Origin: CAWDVH01 sp963805705
GTDB taxonomy: Bacteria > Actinomycetota > Actinomycetes > Streptosporangiales > Streptosporangiaceae
Direction of reading: 5' to 3'
Assembly: GCA_963805705.1 (NCBI GenBank)
Contig: CAWDVH010000004.1
Span: 372,001-436,000, forward strand
DNA: 64,000 nt
Below the pieces are notes generated by a model, which saw nothing but the letters and a program-made list of their open reading frames with translations, was not told the origin of the DNA and searched no databases. The position numbers and the translations under genes were made by a program. Within the stretch, counting starts at the first letter, position 1; every line of letters begins with the position of its first letter. Shown here piece by piece: positions 8,587 through 17,257 of this stretch.

Positions 8587-8718
8587 ATGCGCCTGAATCC
8601 CTGCCTGCGGCCGAGCAGATTCATCCCCGCCGTGCGCGCGGGCACCGCCGTGCGAGCGGGCACCGCCGTGCGAGCTGACACCGCCGTGCGCGCTGACACC
8701 GAGATGGGAGCCGTCTGA
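8587..8718 (+). CDS. Possible 43-aa leader peptide before NAD kinase
   Basis: ATG 8587 opens a 43-codon frame ending TGA 8716-8718, one base before the NAD kinase ATG at 8720. Its second half is a six-residue repeat (AVRAGT, AVRAGT, AVRADT, AVRADT) encoded by the 18-bp tandem repeat. The last codons contain the NAD kinase ribosome site (GGGAG 8706-8710). The geometry would allow translational coupling. No convincing Shine-Dalgarno precedes ATG 8587, so translation is uncertain. Confidence 0.35.
   Translation: MRLNPCLRPSRFIPAVRAGTAVRAGTAVRADTAVRADTEMGAV
8629..8700 (+). repeat. 18-bp tandem repeat, four units
   Basis: Units at 8629, 8647, 8665 and 8683 share GCCGTGCG and end in CACC. They differ at a few positions (GCGGG versus GCTGA). 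The repeat lies immediately upstream of the NAD kinase ribosome binding site. Confidence 0.9.
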
Positions 8719-8719
8719 G

Positions 8720-9592
8720 ATGCACGCGGTTGGCCTGGTCCTGCATCCCATGCGTGACTCCGAGTCAGCCGTAACTGCGGTGCTCGACTGGGCCACGCAC
8801 AAGGGCATCGAGGTCCTCGGCATTAAGGATGAGATCCGCAGGATCCAGTGCGCGGCGATCGCCGTCACGGCCAAGGAGCTAGGCCGGCGCTCGGACCTGG
8901 TCGTTAGTCTCGGCGGAGACGGCACGATGCTGCGCGCCATGCGGCTAGCCGACGGGCAGCGGGCTACGGTGCTCGGGGTGAATCTGGGCAAGCTGGGCTT
9001 CCTGGCCGAAGTGGACGTACCCGACCTGCCTAGCGCGCTGTCGGCCATCGATGACAAGCAGTTCACGATCGAGCCGAGGCTCGCGGTCGACGCCGAGATC
9101 AACGGCCAGGTATTCACTGCGTTCAACGACGTCGCCGTCGTCCGCTTCCCCGGACACGCAACCGCGGCGGTCGCGCTGGAAGTTGGTGGCCATCCCTTCG
9201 TCCGCTACGCCGCCGACGCGGTCGTGGTCGCGACTCCCACGGGCTCCACCGCGTACAGCTTCTCCGCGGGCGGCCCCATCGTCAGCCCTTCAGTGGAGGC
9301 ACTGCTGGTGACCCCGGCGGCGCCGCATTCCGCGTACAACCGGGGACTGGTGCTCTCCGTGCAGGACAGCCTGGCGCTGGAGATCCTGCCCCGGAGCGGC
9401 CGGCTCGCCGTCGAGGTTGATGGGCAGGTCGCCGCGTACCTGGAGCCGGGCGACCGGATCAGCCTGCGGCCCCGGCCCGGCGCCGCGCGGGTCGTTCGCC
9501 TGGGCCTTACCACCTTCTACGAGCGGGCCCAGCGCAAGCTGCGCCTGACCGACTCCGCCGAGATCACCTTCAGCGTGCCGCCCGTCCTGTAA
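8720..9592 (+). CDS. nadK: NAD kinase
   Basis: Phosphorylates NAD+ to NADP+ in the cytoplasm. 290 aa, the usual size. The diagnostic GGDGTML motif is present (SLGGDGTMLRA, about residues 63-73), with GVNLGKLGFLAE, FNDVAVVR and TPTGSTAYSFSAGGPIVSP, which line the nucleotide site. ATG 8720 has GGGAG nine bases upstream. In many actinobacteria nadK sits between tlyA and recN. Here it instead follows a repeat-bearing small frame and precedes a DUF5709 gene, so the context is not the canonical one and this may be a second NAD kinase copy. Confidence 0.95.
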   Translation: MHAVGLVLHPMRDSESAVTAVLDWATHKGIEVLGIKDEIRRIQCAAIAVTAKELGRRSDLVVSLGGDGTMLRAMRLADGQRATVLGVNLGKLGFLAEVDVPDLPSALSAIDDKQFTIEPRLAVDAEINGQVFTAFNDVAVVRFPGHATAAVALEVGGHPFVRYAADAVVVATPTGSTAYSFSAGGPIVSPSVEALLVTPAAPHSAYNRGLVLSVQDSLALEILPRSGRLAVEVDGQVAAYLEPGDRISLRPRPGAARVVRLGLTTFYERAQRKLRLTDSAEITFSVPPVL

Positions 9593-9626
9593 TCCTGCCA
9601 CCCGCCCAACAAGGAGATCCGCAGAA

Positions 9627-10136
9627 ATGCCCGACGACGAGACCATCGACCAGCCCGATCTGGAGGACGCGGATCTTGAGGATGACGGGGTACTGGACGC
9701 GTCGGACACGCTCGAGGGAGACCCCGGGGATGACCTCCTGGACCAGGGGATTATCCCGTCGGACCGATGGTCTGCCGGAGTGCGGTACGGCTCGACCCTC
9801 GCCGAGGAGCGGGCTGGCGAGTCTCTCGACCAGCTGCTCGCCGAGGAGGAGCCGGACCAGGTCGCGGATTTCGACGATGACCTGCCGGAAGACAGCGCCG
9901 CGGCCGGCGAGGCCGACGAGGACGTAGCGGACGAGGACGTAGACGGGCTGCTCCTGGACGCAGGTCCTGATCCTCGCTCTGGCCGGCTGGTGGCCGATGA
10001 CGAGGGAAGCCATCCGGACGAAGAGCCGGATCTTGTCGCACATGACGTCGGGATCGACGGCGGCGCCGCGACCGCCGAGGAGGCCGCGATGCACGTAGTG
10101 GACGACGACGACACCGACATCCGCTCCGAGGCCTGA
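9627..10136 (+). CDS. DUF5709 acidic protein
   Basis: 169 aa, extremely rich in Asp and Glu and probably largely disordered. The family core is visible as VLDASDTLEG, DDLLDQGIIPSDRWSAGVRYG and the strongly conserved EERAGESLDQLLAEEEPD (residues about 54-75). DUF5709 is an actinobacterial family of unknown function. It lies 34 bp after NAD kinase with AAGGAG eleven bases before ATG 9627, so co-transcription is likely. Confidence 0.85.
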   Translation: MPDDETIDQPDLEDADLEDDGVLDASDTLEGDPGDDLLDQGIIPSDRWSAGVRYGSTLAEERAGESLDQLLAEEEPDQVADFDDDLPEDSAAAGEADEDVADEDVDGLLLDAGPDPRSGRLVADDEGSHPDEEPDLVAHDVGIDGGAATAEEAAMHVVDDDDTDIRSEA

Positions 10137-10186
10137 CCGCCGTCGGCCGCCAGCCGGCCACCGGCCGACCACCGGCCGCCACCGGG

Positions 10187-11149
10187 TCAGGCTGGCGCTA
10201 GCTTGCGTATCACCTCGGGGACGTCGGCCCCGGGCGCGGGCAAGATGGAAATGACCGGCGTGTCCAGCCCGCTGGCCTGGTACTCGGCCACCCGCTCCCG
10301 GCATGCCTCCAGCTCGCCGTGCACCACCAGGTCGTCGACCACCTGATCGGGGATCGCCGCCAGGGCGCCCTTGCGGTCGCCCTCGGCCCACAGATCCTGC
10401 ATCGGCTTCAGCAGCTCGCCCCGGCCCAGCCAGACGTGGAACGCCGCGTAGGCCGGGACGGTCACGTACGCCGCGAGCACCCGCCGGCCGATGGCCCGCG
10501 CCGTGTCGAGGTCCGCGGTGGGGCAGACGAAGATCCTGGCCACCAGCTCGCAGTCGGGCCCCGCGGCCGCGCGCACCTGCGGCACGTCACCGGGCGACAG
10601 CCAGTTGGTGATCGCCGCGTCCGCCTCCTGGGCGGCGAGCTTCACCATCTGCGGGCGCAGCGCCGCCAGGGCCAGCGCCGGCGGGACAGCCGGCACCGGA
10701 TCCAGCCGGAATCCGTCCACCGTGAACGTCTCGTACCGCTCGCTCACCTTCTGCCCGGCCAGCGCCGCGCGCAGGAAGCGCAGCATGTCCCTGGACCGCT
10801 GGTAGGGCTTCTCGAACGCGATGCCGTTCCATTGCTCGACGACGACCTGAGACGAGGTTCCGATACCCATCACGAAACGCCCTGGCGCCAGCCCGGCCAT
10901 CGTCGCCGCGCTCATCGCCAGCAGGCAGGGACCCCGCGTGTAGATGGGCGCGATCGCGGTGCCGAACCGCAGCTCGCTGGTCCACTGGGAAGCCAGGGCC
11001 AGGGGAGTGAACGCATCGACGCCGTTGAGTTCCGCGGACCAGGCATCGGTGTAGCCGAGAGCGGGAAGCTCAGTGATGATCTCCCGCTGCTCGGCGAGGG
11101 CTCGCCCGCCCAACGGAAGCGTGATTCCCCAGCGCGGCCTGCGTTCCAT
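10187..11149 (-). CDS. LLM class F420-dependent oxidoreductase
   Basis: Luciferase-like TIM barrel, 320 aa from ATG 11149, where AAGGA lies six bases upstream. An in-frame extension upstream has no ribosome site. Features include WGITLPLG at the start, LRFGTAIAPIYTRGP, MAGLAPGRFVMGIGTSS and a C-terminal VISILPAPG. This fits coenzyme F420-dependent dehydrogenases/reductases, which are abundant in actinomycetes. The substrate is unknown. It is a single gene, convergent with DUF5709. Confidence 0.88.
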   Translation of the reverse strand: MERRPRWGITLPLGGRALAEQREIITELPALGYTDAWSAELNGVDAFTPLALASQWTSELRFGTAIAPIYTRGPCLLAMSAATMAGLAPGRFVMGIGTSSQVVVEQWNGIAFEKPYQRSRDMLRFLRAALAGQKVSERYETFTVDGFRLDPVPAVPPALALAALRPQMVKLAAQEADAAITNWLSPGDVPQVRAAAGPDCELVARIFVCPTADLDTARAIGRRVLAAYVTVPAYAAFHVWLGRGELLKPMQDLWAEGDRKGALAAIPDQVVDDLVVHGELEACRERVAEYQASGLDTPVISILPAPGADVPEVIRKLAPA

Positions 11150-11287
11150 GTGGTGTCCTTTCAGCTTGCCTGCGTCTCGCCTGCGGGCCTGATCGATTCT
11201 CCCGTGAATCCGGGCCGGTACAGACATCACAACCTAGGATCTCGCAGAGTGCCACGTCACCGGCCAGGCCGTGGCAGGATTCGGCCC

Positions 11288-12040
11288 ATGGTCCCTCAGT
11301 CTGGTGAAGAGCCATTTGCATCTGCGCTCGGCGATGCTGACCTGGAGTCCGTGTTCGGCAACGCGTCGGCGACGGACACGTGCGCCGCCGTGCTCACCGA
11401 GGCGGCCATCGTTTTGCCCGATATCGCCACCCCGCTCGATGCCGAGCTGTGGGGCTCGGACATCGTGGCGGCGATCGGCTCGCGCGTCGGCGCGGCCGAG
11501 ACGTTCGCGCCCGCCGCCGAGCGGGCCGGCTCGCCGGAGGCGCTGGCGGTCCTGCGGGTCCTCGGCGCGGTGGGCCCGGCCGGCTTGCGCGCCGCGGCCA
11601 GCGCCGCCGCGGACCGCCTCGCCGCTCGCGGCGGCACGGAGCCGGGCTGGGTCGCCGGTATCGGAGCGCCCTCGCCCGGCGCGTGCTGGCGGTACGGCGA
11701 CGCCCTGGGCGTCCTGGAAGTCGTGACGATGAGCTTCGGGTACGGCGAGGAGGCTCATGTCGTCTCGGTGCTCCTCGACATCGGCCAGGGCGGCGCCATC
11801 CAGGACGTGTGGATCGGCGAATCCGGTGACGTTCTGGAGCGGACCAGGCAGATGTCAGCCGAGGACCCGCAGATGATCTTCGAGATGATCAGCCAGGAGG
11901 ACGCGCGCGCCCGGATGGACCGTGCCTTCGCCGCGGGGGAGTGCCCGCGGCAGCCCGAGGAAGTCGGGAACGTGGCATCTCGCCGGGCTCTCCTGCGCGC
12001 CCGCGTCGACCTCCTGCCCCGGCCTCCGCGCCCTGCCTAG
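11288..12040 (+). CDS. Uncharacterised actinobacterial protein, 250 aa
   Basis: I do not recognise a named family. From ATG 11288 it encodes an alanine-rich helical N-half (SPEALAVLRVLGAVGPAGLR resembles a HEAT-like pair) and a C-half with a beta-rich segment (CWRYGDALGVLEVVTMSFGY, then HVVSVLLDIGQGGAIQDVWI), followed by an acidic helix EDARARMDRAF. No signal peptide or membrane span is present. It ends before a strong hairpin and faces the TetR gene convergently. The frame is open further upstream, but that part is antisense to the LLM gene. Confidence 0.7.
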   Translation: MVPQSGEEPFASALGDADLESVFGNASATDTCAAVLTEAAIVLPDIATPLDAELWGSDIVAAIGSRVGAAETFAPAAERAGSPEALAVLRVLGAVGPAGLRAAASAAADRLAARGGTEPGWVAGIGAPSPGACWRYGDALGVLEVVTMSFGYGEEAHVVSVLLDIGQGGAIQDVWIGESGDVLERTRQMSAEDPQMIFEMISQEDARARMDRAFAAGECPRQPEEVGNVASRRALLRARVDLLPRPPRPA

Positions 12041-12084
12041 CTCAGACCGGCCATCCGGCCCTGAGGTATCTGGCTGACCACGCG

Positions 12085-12148
12085 CCAATAGTGTTGAGGG
12101 CCCCCTGCTGTTGCTCTATTCGCAGCAAGGAGCCCTCAGCACTATTGG
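12085..12148. terminator. Bidirectional hairpin terminator
   Basis: 17-base arms (CCAATAGTGTTGAGGGC at 12085-12101, complement at 12132-12148) match at 16 positions. The 30-base loop contains a smaller hairpin (TTGCT...AGCAA). It lies between two convergent genes. Confidence 0.75.
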
Positions 12149-12170
12149 CAGGTCCCGGAACCGCTGACGA

Positions 12171-12923
12171 TCACGCCGGCAGCCCGACGAAGTCCGCCAT
12201 CTGCTCGACCGCATAGGCGAAGAACGCATCGGCCGGGTCGGCGCTGCCGACGAACTGCCCGAAAAGCTCGAAGCTGACCATCCCGAAGAGCTGTGTCCAC
12301 GCGATGAGCCCCCGAGTGATCATGGCCGCAGGCACCCCCGGCGCGATGGCCGCGGCCACGATCTCGGCCTGCCCGGCCAGCGGCTCCTGCAGCAGCTCAT
12401 CCGCCCGCCTCCCCGCATCCGCCTGGGCCCCGGCGCCCGGCCGGGCCCCCACTCCTGCCGCACGGACGATGCCGCGCGCGGACCAGGTGTCGGCCAGCAG
12501 CTCACCGAGCACCGCCGAGACGCGGGTAGCCGGGCCGACGGTCTCCTGTGGCGCCTCATAGCCGGGGACCGGCGTGCCGTAGATCAGCGCGTACTCATGC
12601 GGATGAGCAATCGCCCAGTCGCGCACCGCGTGACAGCAGGCCCGCCAGCGGCCCCGGATGGTACCGGGAGGCAGCGCGGTCACGGCGTCCTCGGCGACCT
12701 CTCCCAGCGCCTCGTAAGCGTCGATGATCAGCGCGGTCAGCAGATCGTCCCGGCTCGGGAAATAGCGGTAGATCGCCGATGAGACCATGCCCAACTCACG
12801 CGCCACCGCCCGCAGCGAGAGCCGCTGCGCGCCCTCCGCGGCTAGCTGGCGCCGCGCCTCGGTCTTGATCTCCCGGCTGAGCTCGGCTCGTGCCCGGTCA
12901 CGGGCGGTCTGAACGATGGTCAT
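12171..12923 (-). CDS. TetR family regulator (TetR_C_13-like)
   Basis: 250 aa from ATG 12923, with GGGAGG seven bases upstream; the longer frame to 13031 is rejected. The HTH is LSLRAVARELGMVSSAIYRYF (about residues 38-58). The C-terminal domain contains RGLIAWTQLFGMVSFELFGQF, typical of the WHG/TetR_C_13 group. It is divergent from a deazaflavin-dependent reductase, and the gap carries three copies of a 13-base half-site, so it very probably controls that gene and itself. Confidence 0.9.
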   Translation of the reverse strand: MTIVQTARDRARAELSREIKTEARRQLAAEGAQRLSLRAVARELGMVSSAIYRYFPSRDDLLTALIIDAYEALGEVAEDAVTALPPGTIRGRWRACCHAVRDWAIAHPHEYALIYGTPVPGYEAPQETVGPATRVSAVLGELLADTWSARGIVRAAGVGARPGAGAQADAGRRADELLQEPLAGQAEIVAAAIAPGVPAAMITRGLIAWTQLFGMVSFELFGQFVGSADPADAFFAYAVEQMADFVGLPA

Positions 12924-12963
12924 GACGCTAGCCTCCCACGAACGAGAGCATCGATCAACAATC

Positions 12964-13028
12964 AGATCAGTGCTCTTGACATTGAGCCAGTAATGGTGAA
13001 CACTGATCCTAAGTGAGAGCACTGATCT
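12964..13028. promoter_or_regulatory. Repeated operator half-sites in the TetR/reductase gap
   Basis: AGATCAGTGCTCT at 12964-12976 is mirrored exactly by AGAGCACTGATCT at 13016-13028. A third, similar copy (GAACACTGATCCT) lies at 12998-13010 in the same orientation as the second. TTGACA at 12976-12981 abuts the first copy as a candidate -35 box for the rightward gene. The arrangement is what a TetR-type autorepressor would bind. Confidence 0.6.
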
Positions 13029-13090
13029 CAAGCATCGATCCTGGCCAGCCGGCGACCCGGCCCGCCGGGCCCGCAGGTAAGGAGCATCCG

Positions 13091-13558
13091 ATGACCGACG
13101 CCGCCGGCCGCTATGTCATGCCGACCACCCCCGTAGGCCGGGTGATGGGCCGCTGCTTCAACTCGGCTGTCGTCGCGCTGACCCGGGCCGGCATCAGCGT
13201 CTGGGGCAGCCGGATCCTGGCCGTCCGCGGCCGCACCAGCGGCCAGTGGCGGACGAACCCGGTGAACCCGCTCACCCTTGACGGCAGCAGGTATCTCGTC
13301 GCACCGCGCGGCCACACCCAGTGGGTGCGCAACATGAGGGTGGCGGGCGGCGGCGAGCTGCGCGTTGGCCGGCGCGTAGAGGCCTTCACGGCCACCGAGC
13401 TGGCCGATGACCAGAAGCCCGAGATCCTGCGCGCTTACCTGCGGCGCTGGAAGTTCGAGGTTGGCGTCTTCTTCGACGGCGTGGACGCCAGCGCGCCCGA
13501 CGCCAAGCTGCTCGAGATCGCCCCCGGCTACCCGGTCTTCCGCCTCACCGCCAGATAA
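13091..13558 (+). CDS. Nitroreductase/deazaflavin (F420)-dependent family protein
   Basis: 155 aa from ATG 13091 (AAGGAG six bases upstream). It belongs to the Ddn-like split-barrel family: ILAVRGRTSGQWRTNPVNPL and YLVAPRGHTQWVRNMRVAGGGEL are the characteristic cofactor-binding segments, and HTQWVRN is the usual signature. Members use F420H2 to reduce quinones or nitro compounds, or are of unknown role. It is transcribed divergently from the TetR regulator, whose half-sites cover its promoter. Confidence 0.88.
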   Translation: MTDAAGRYVMPTTPVGRVMGRCFNSAVVALTRAGISVWGSRILAVRGRTSGQWRTNPVNPLTLDGSRYLVAPRGHTQWVRNMRVAGGGELRVGRRVEAFTATELADDQKPEILRAYLRRWKFEVGVFFDGVDASAPDAKLLEIAPGYPVFRLTAR

Positions 13559-13621
13559 CCACCGCGAAACGGCCCGTCTCTCCACTCCGCCCCGGCCGCC
13601 CGCCAGTCCCCGCGAACCGCA

Positions 13622-13659
13622 GCATCGACGGCGTCACCGCCCGGTGACGCCGTCGATGC
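13622..13659. terminator. Hairpin terminator overlapping the DinB gene end
   Basis: A perfect 16-bp inverted repeat (GCATCGACGGCGTCAC at 13622-13637, complement at 13644-13659) with a six-base loop includes the last codons and stop of the DinB gene. It serves the convergent pair on both sides. Confidence 0.7.
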
Positions 13660-14149
13660 TCTGTCTCAGCAGGTCGGCATGACCGTTGTGGCGCGAATAC
13701 TCGGCGATCATATGCACGTACACCATGCGCAGGGAGAAGGCTTCGCCGTCGACGTCGAAGGTCTCGCCAAAGTCCATGCCCGCGACCGCCTCGTCGGCGC
13801 GGCGCCACTCGGCCTGCAGGCGCTCGATGTCGGCTCTGGCTTCCGCCGCCGAGCCATCGTCGAAATCAGCGTCCTTGCCTAGGGACGGGTCGTACATGGG
13901 CTCGACGGGCCGGCCCGCCGCGCGCTGCCGGAACCAGATCCGCTCGACTTTGGCCAGATGCCGGACCAGGCCGAGCAGGGACAGGCTCGATGCCGGGATC
14001 GGCCTGCTGGCCAGCTGGTCGCCGGTCAGGCCCGCGCAGATGTTCAGCAGCGTGACGCGCTGCCAGTTCAGGAAGCCTTCGAGGATCGGCCGGTCGTCAC
14101 CAGTGAGCGGTCCGTCTACCGGGTCGGGTGCCGGCGCAGTCCAGGTCAT
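13634..14149 (-). CDS. DinB family protein (DUF664)
   Basis: 171 aa four-helix-bundle protein of the DinB/mycothiol-dependent superfamily. Metal-site histidines are placed as expected: LVRHLAKVERIWF (helix 2), and VYVHMIAEYSRHNGHADLLR near the C terminus. DUF664 members are thiol-dependent transferases or of unknown role. The P-loop kinase gene lies 57 bp upstream on the same strand, so the two may be co-transcribed. Confidence 0.88.
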   Translation of the reverse strand: MTWTAPAPDPVDGPLTGDDRPILEGFLNWQRVTLLNICAGLTGDQLASRPIPASSLSLLGLVRHLAKVERIWFRQRAAGRPVEPMYDPSLGKDADFDDGSAAEARADIERLQAEWRRADEAVAGMDFGETFDVDGEAFSLRMVYVHMIAEYSRHNGHADLLRQSIDGVTGR

Positions 14150-14206
14150 CCCCCCAGCCTGGCAGAAGCCCCTCCAGGGGAGCAGCCCCCAGGGCAGCCC
14201 CGCTGG

Positions 14207-14677
14207 CTACGTGAGCTGTCTGAGGAACCGCCTGACCGCGCGCGGGGTGGTCAGCACGTAAAGGTCGGCGCTGCTGGCGTGAGCGGCGATCGCCTGCCGG
14301 AGCAGGGGGCGGCTCCGGCGGCGGTAGGCAAACAGCCACCGCCAGAAGTCAGCGCGCTCCCGCGCCCGCCGGACGGCCCGCCAGGCGCAGCGGACGGGCG
14401 AGAAATCCAGGAACACGATGGTGTCCGCGGCCCGGAGCCGGACGTCGATCATGTCGTAGGGCCCGAGGTCCCCGTCCATGATCCACGCCTCTTGCGCGAC
14501 GAGGTCCCGCTGGATGGCGGCCCACTGATCACGAGGCGTCGCAGCCAGGCCGGGCCGCCAGAAAAGCTTGTCCAGCTCGATCACGGGGAGGCCGGTTATC
14601 TCGCCCATGCGGGCGGCCAGAGTTGACTTGCCCGCCGCGCCAGGGCCCACGATGACAACCCGCCGCACGCTGCCCAT
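14207..14677 (-). CDS. Small P-loop kinase (topology-modulation/adenylate-kinase-like)
   Basis: 156 aa from ATG 14677. It starts VRRVVIVGPGAAGKSTLAARM with a clear Walker A (GPGAAGKST), then LPVIELDKLFWRPG, the typical 'LD..fw.pgw' segment of DNA-topology-modulation FlaR-like kinases, and an Arg-rich lid (RRARERADFWRW). Predicted nucleotide or small-molecule kinase, substrate unknown. An upstream in-frame start would extend it by 31 residues but adds no family sequence. Confidence 0.8.
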   Translation of the reverse strand: MGSVRRVVIVGPGAAGKSTLAARMGEITGLPVIELDKLFWRPGLAATPRDQWAAIQRDLVAQEAWIMDGDLGPYDMIDVRLRAADTIVFLDFSPVRCAWRAVRRARERADFWRWLFAYRRRSRPLLRQAIAAHASSADLYVLTTPRAVRRFLRQLT

Positions 14678-14760
14678 GATGGCAGGGGCTCGCCAGGCCT
14701 GCTTGCTGGTGCGCCTCGGCCGTAATTGCGCTGGTAGCGGCTCGTGCGAGACTGGACGGC

Positions 14761-16266
14761 ATGTCCTCACCGCTGCGTTGTCTGGTCACCGGGGCATCTG
14801 GGTATATCGGCGGGCGGCTGGTACCCGAGCTGCTCGCCGCGGGCTACAGAGTCCGGTGCATGGCCCGCGATCCGGGGAAGCTCAGCGACCGGCCCTGGTC
14901 CGACGACGTCGAGATCGCGGTCGCCGACGCCTTGGACGCGACGGCGGTGCGGCGGGCCCTGGAGGGCGTCGATGTGGCCTATTACCTCATCCACTCCCTG
15001 GGCACCGGCGCGTCGTTCGAACAGCGGGATCGTGACGCGGCAGGAATCTTCGCGGCTGCCGCCAGGTCCGCCGGGGTGAATCGCATCGTCTATCTGGGCG
15101 GCATCATTTCCGGGGATGCCAGCAGCCTGTCACCGCACCTGCGATCACGCGGAGAAGTCGGGGACATCCTGCTGGGCAGTGGCGTGCCAACGGCCGCGCT
15201 CCAGGCGGCCGTGATCATCGGCAGCGGGTCAGCGTCGTTCGAGATGCTCCGGTATCTCACTGAGCGCCTGCCGGCGATGGTCACCCCGAAATGGGTGGAA
15301 ACGCGCATCCAGCCCATCGCCGTGCACGACGTGCTTCGCTATCTGGCCGGCTGCGCGGCACTGCCCCCCGACGTCAGCCGGCGCTTCGATATCGGCGGTC
15401 CGGATGTCCTGACGTATGCGGACATGATGCGCCGGTATTCCGACGTGGCCGGCCTGCGGCCGCGGATCCTGGTACCCGTGCCGCTGCTCACGCCGCGGCT
15501 CTCATCGCTGTGGGTCGGGCTGGTCACGCCGGTGCCTGCCGGCCTGGCCATGCCGCTGGTCGAATCGCTGCGGAACGAAGTCGTCTGCTCCGAGCACGAC
15601 ATCGCCAGGTACGTTCCGGACCCGCCCGAGGGCCTGCTGCCCCTCGACCGTGCTATCGAACTGGCGCTGCGGCACACTCGCGAGGGCGCGGTCTCCACTC
15701 GCTGGTCATCGGCCGCAACGCCCGGCGCTCCCAGCGACCCGCTGCCGAGCGACCCGTCGTGGGCCGGCGGATCACTGTACGTAGACGCGCGCATCAGCGT
15801 CGTCCGCGCCTCGCCCGCCGCCCTGTGGCGGGTCATCGAGGGCATCGGCGGTGAGACCGGATGGTATTCCTTCCCGGCCGCATGGGCGGCGCGCGGGCTG
15901 CTCGACCGCATCAGCGGTGGCGTGGGACTGCGGCGCGGCCGGCGTGATCCGCGCCACCTGCTCGTCGGCGACGCGCTGGATTTCTGGCGAGTGGAGGCCA
16001 TCACGCCGGGTGCACTACTGCGGCTGCGCGCGGAGATGAAGCTACCCGGCCTGGCCTGGCTCGAACTGTCGGTCGGACGGGATCATGACGGCATGACGAC
16101 CTACAGCCAGCGGGCTATCTTCCAGCCGCGAGGGCTGGCCGGACACGCGTACTGGCGATCCATTTCGCCATTCCACGGTGTCGTATTCGGCGGGATGCTC
16201 CGCAACATCACCGCCGCCGCCGAGCGGGCCGGCCGCTCGGCGGAGCCTGCTCCAGCCGGGCGCTGA
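14761..16266 (+). CDS. SDR-type NAD(P)-binding protein fused to DUF2867
   Basis: 501 aa. Residues 1-~290 form an extended SDR domain (LVTGASGYIGGRL, then VDVAYYLIHSLG) of the NmrA/YwnB-like kind. Residues ~335-490 are a DUF2867 domain (GWYSFPAAWAARGLLDRISG, then GDALDFWRVEAI and a C-terminal WRSISPFHGVVFGGMLRNI). This fusion is common in actinobacteria and is annotated as an NAD(P)H-binding oxidoreductase without a known substrate. It is a single gene divergent from the P-loop kinase, leaving an 83-bp promoter gap. Confidence 0.88.
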   Translation: MSSPLRCLVTGASGYIGGRLVPELLAAGYRVRCMARDPGKLSDRPWSDDVEIAVADALDATAVRRALEGVDVAYYLIHSLGTGASFEQRDRDAAGIFAAAARSAGVNRIVYLGGIISGDASSLSPHLRSRGEVGDILLGSGVPTAALQAAVIIGSGSASFEMLRYLTERLPAMVTPKWVETRIQPIAVHDVLRYLAGCAALPPDVSRRFDIGGPDVLTYADMMRRYSDVAGLRPRILVPVPLLTPRLSSLWVGLVTPVPAGLAMPLVESLRNEVVCSEHDIARYVPDPPEGLLPLDRAIELALRHTREGAVSTRWSSAATPGAPSDPLPSDPSWAGGSLYVDARISVVRASPAALWRVIEGIGGETGWYSFPAAWAARGLLDRISGGVGLRRGRRDPRHLLVGDALDFWRVEAITPGALLRLRAEMKLPGLAWLELSVGRDHDGMTTYSQRAIFQPRGLAGHAYWRSISPFHGVVFGGMLRNITAAAERAGRSAEPAPAGR

Positions 16267-16492
16267 GCCCGCTGAGCCGCGCGACGTGTGGGTATGGACT
16301 CCGGGTGTTGATTGCGTTTCCTTTCCGTTGACCGGGCCCGCGGCCGGCGTGCAGTCTTGCGGCGGATGGCCCTCCTGGCAGAGCTCGGCGGCCATGAGCT
16401 GGCTGGCGAGCATGAGGGGGTGCGCCAGCCGGCGCCCGGCCAGGCCGCCGCCTGTTTGAGCGCATCGATCTCGGGCTGGATTCTGTACCCCT

Positions 16493-17245
16493 CTATGCCG
16501 CGGCGGCAGTGAGCGGGGCGGTGGCTGGCAGCGGCGCTCGTTGGGCTCTGCGCAGCGCGGACACCGACGTGATGTGCAGGGCGAACAGCAGCGGCACGCC
16601 GGCTGTCACGATCAGCGCGAGCGGGGGCTCGAAGATCGGTGCGGCGGACGGCGTGATGTGGATCAGCTGGAATCCGGTGATGGCGCCGAGGGTCAGGGCC
16701 ACGGCCAGATCGGCCATGCCGAACGCGTTGTGCCACAGGGCGGCGCGGTGGCCGGTGCCCCGCGCGAGCCTGTACGCGACCAGCGGCGCGGCGATGCCGG
16801 CAGCAATGTCGCCCAGGCCCGCGGGCAGGGCGAACAGCGCGGGCAGGTGACCGAGGGCCATGATAATCAGGAAGGCCACCCCTTCCACCCGGAACGTGTG
16901 CGGGTACTCCAGGCGGCTCGCCATGCCCGGTGCCGCCAGGACGCGCGCGACCACCGGGATCCGGCGCAGGACCAGCAGCGTGCCGAAGAAGCCGGCCACT
17001 GCGACCGGCAGCCACGGCACCCCGTGGCCGAGCCGCGTGTGGTACCAGCCGTGACCCGCGATCACCGTGGTGGCGGTGAACCAGCCGCCGAGCACGGCGG
17101 CCGCGGCCCCGGCGAGCAGGGCCGCGCGCCACCGGCCCAGGCCGGAGCGTTTCGCGCCGCTGTACAGCACGACGCAGGTCGCAGCCGCGATCGCGGCGGT
17201 CAGGGCGATGGTGATCACCCACAGATAGGCAGGCGGGTCGTACAT
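16493..17245 (-). CDS. Multi-spanning membrane protein, unknown function
   Basis: 250 aa from ATG 17245 (GGAGG five bases upstream; ATG 17257 is a weaker alternative). About seven hydrophobic helices can be seen, for example WVITIALTAAIAAATCVVL near the N terminus, VAVAGFFGTLLVL, VAFLIIMALGHLPALFALPA and LALIVTAGVPLLFALHI at the C terminus. No family is recognised. It is divergent from an HxlR regulator across 69 bp, so it is probably that regulator's target and may be redox- or aldehyde-responsive. Confidence 0.75.
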   Translation of the reverse strand: MYDPPAYLWVITIALTAAIAAATCVVLYSGAKRSGLGRWRAALLAGAAAAVLGGWFTATTVIAGHGWYHTRLGHGVPWLPVAVAGFFGTLLVLRRIPVVARVLAAPGMASRLEYPHTFRVEGVAFLIIMALGHLPALFALPAGLGDIAAGIAAPLVAYRLARGTGHRAALWHNAFGMADLAVALTLGAITGFQLIHITPSAAPIFEPPLALIVTAGVPLLFALHITSVSALRRAQRAPLPATAPLTAAAA

Positions 17246-17257
17246 GAGATCCTCCAT

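Noticed and set aside
10319..11287. Long plus-strand frame before the 250-aa protein
   Set aside because: It is opposite the LLM oxidoreductase; low-complexity His/Arg/Gly composition and no ribosome site.
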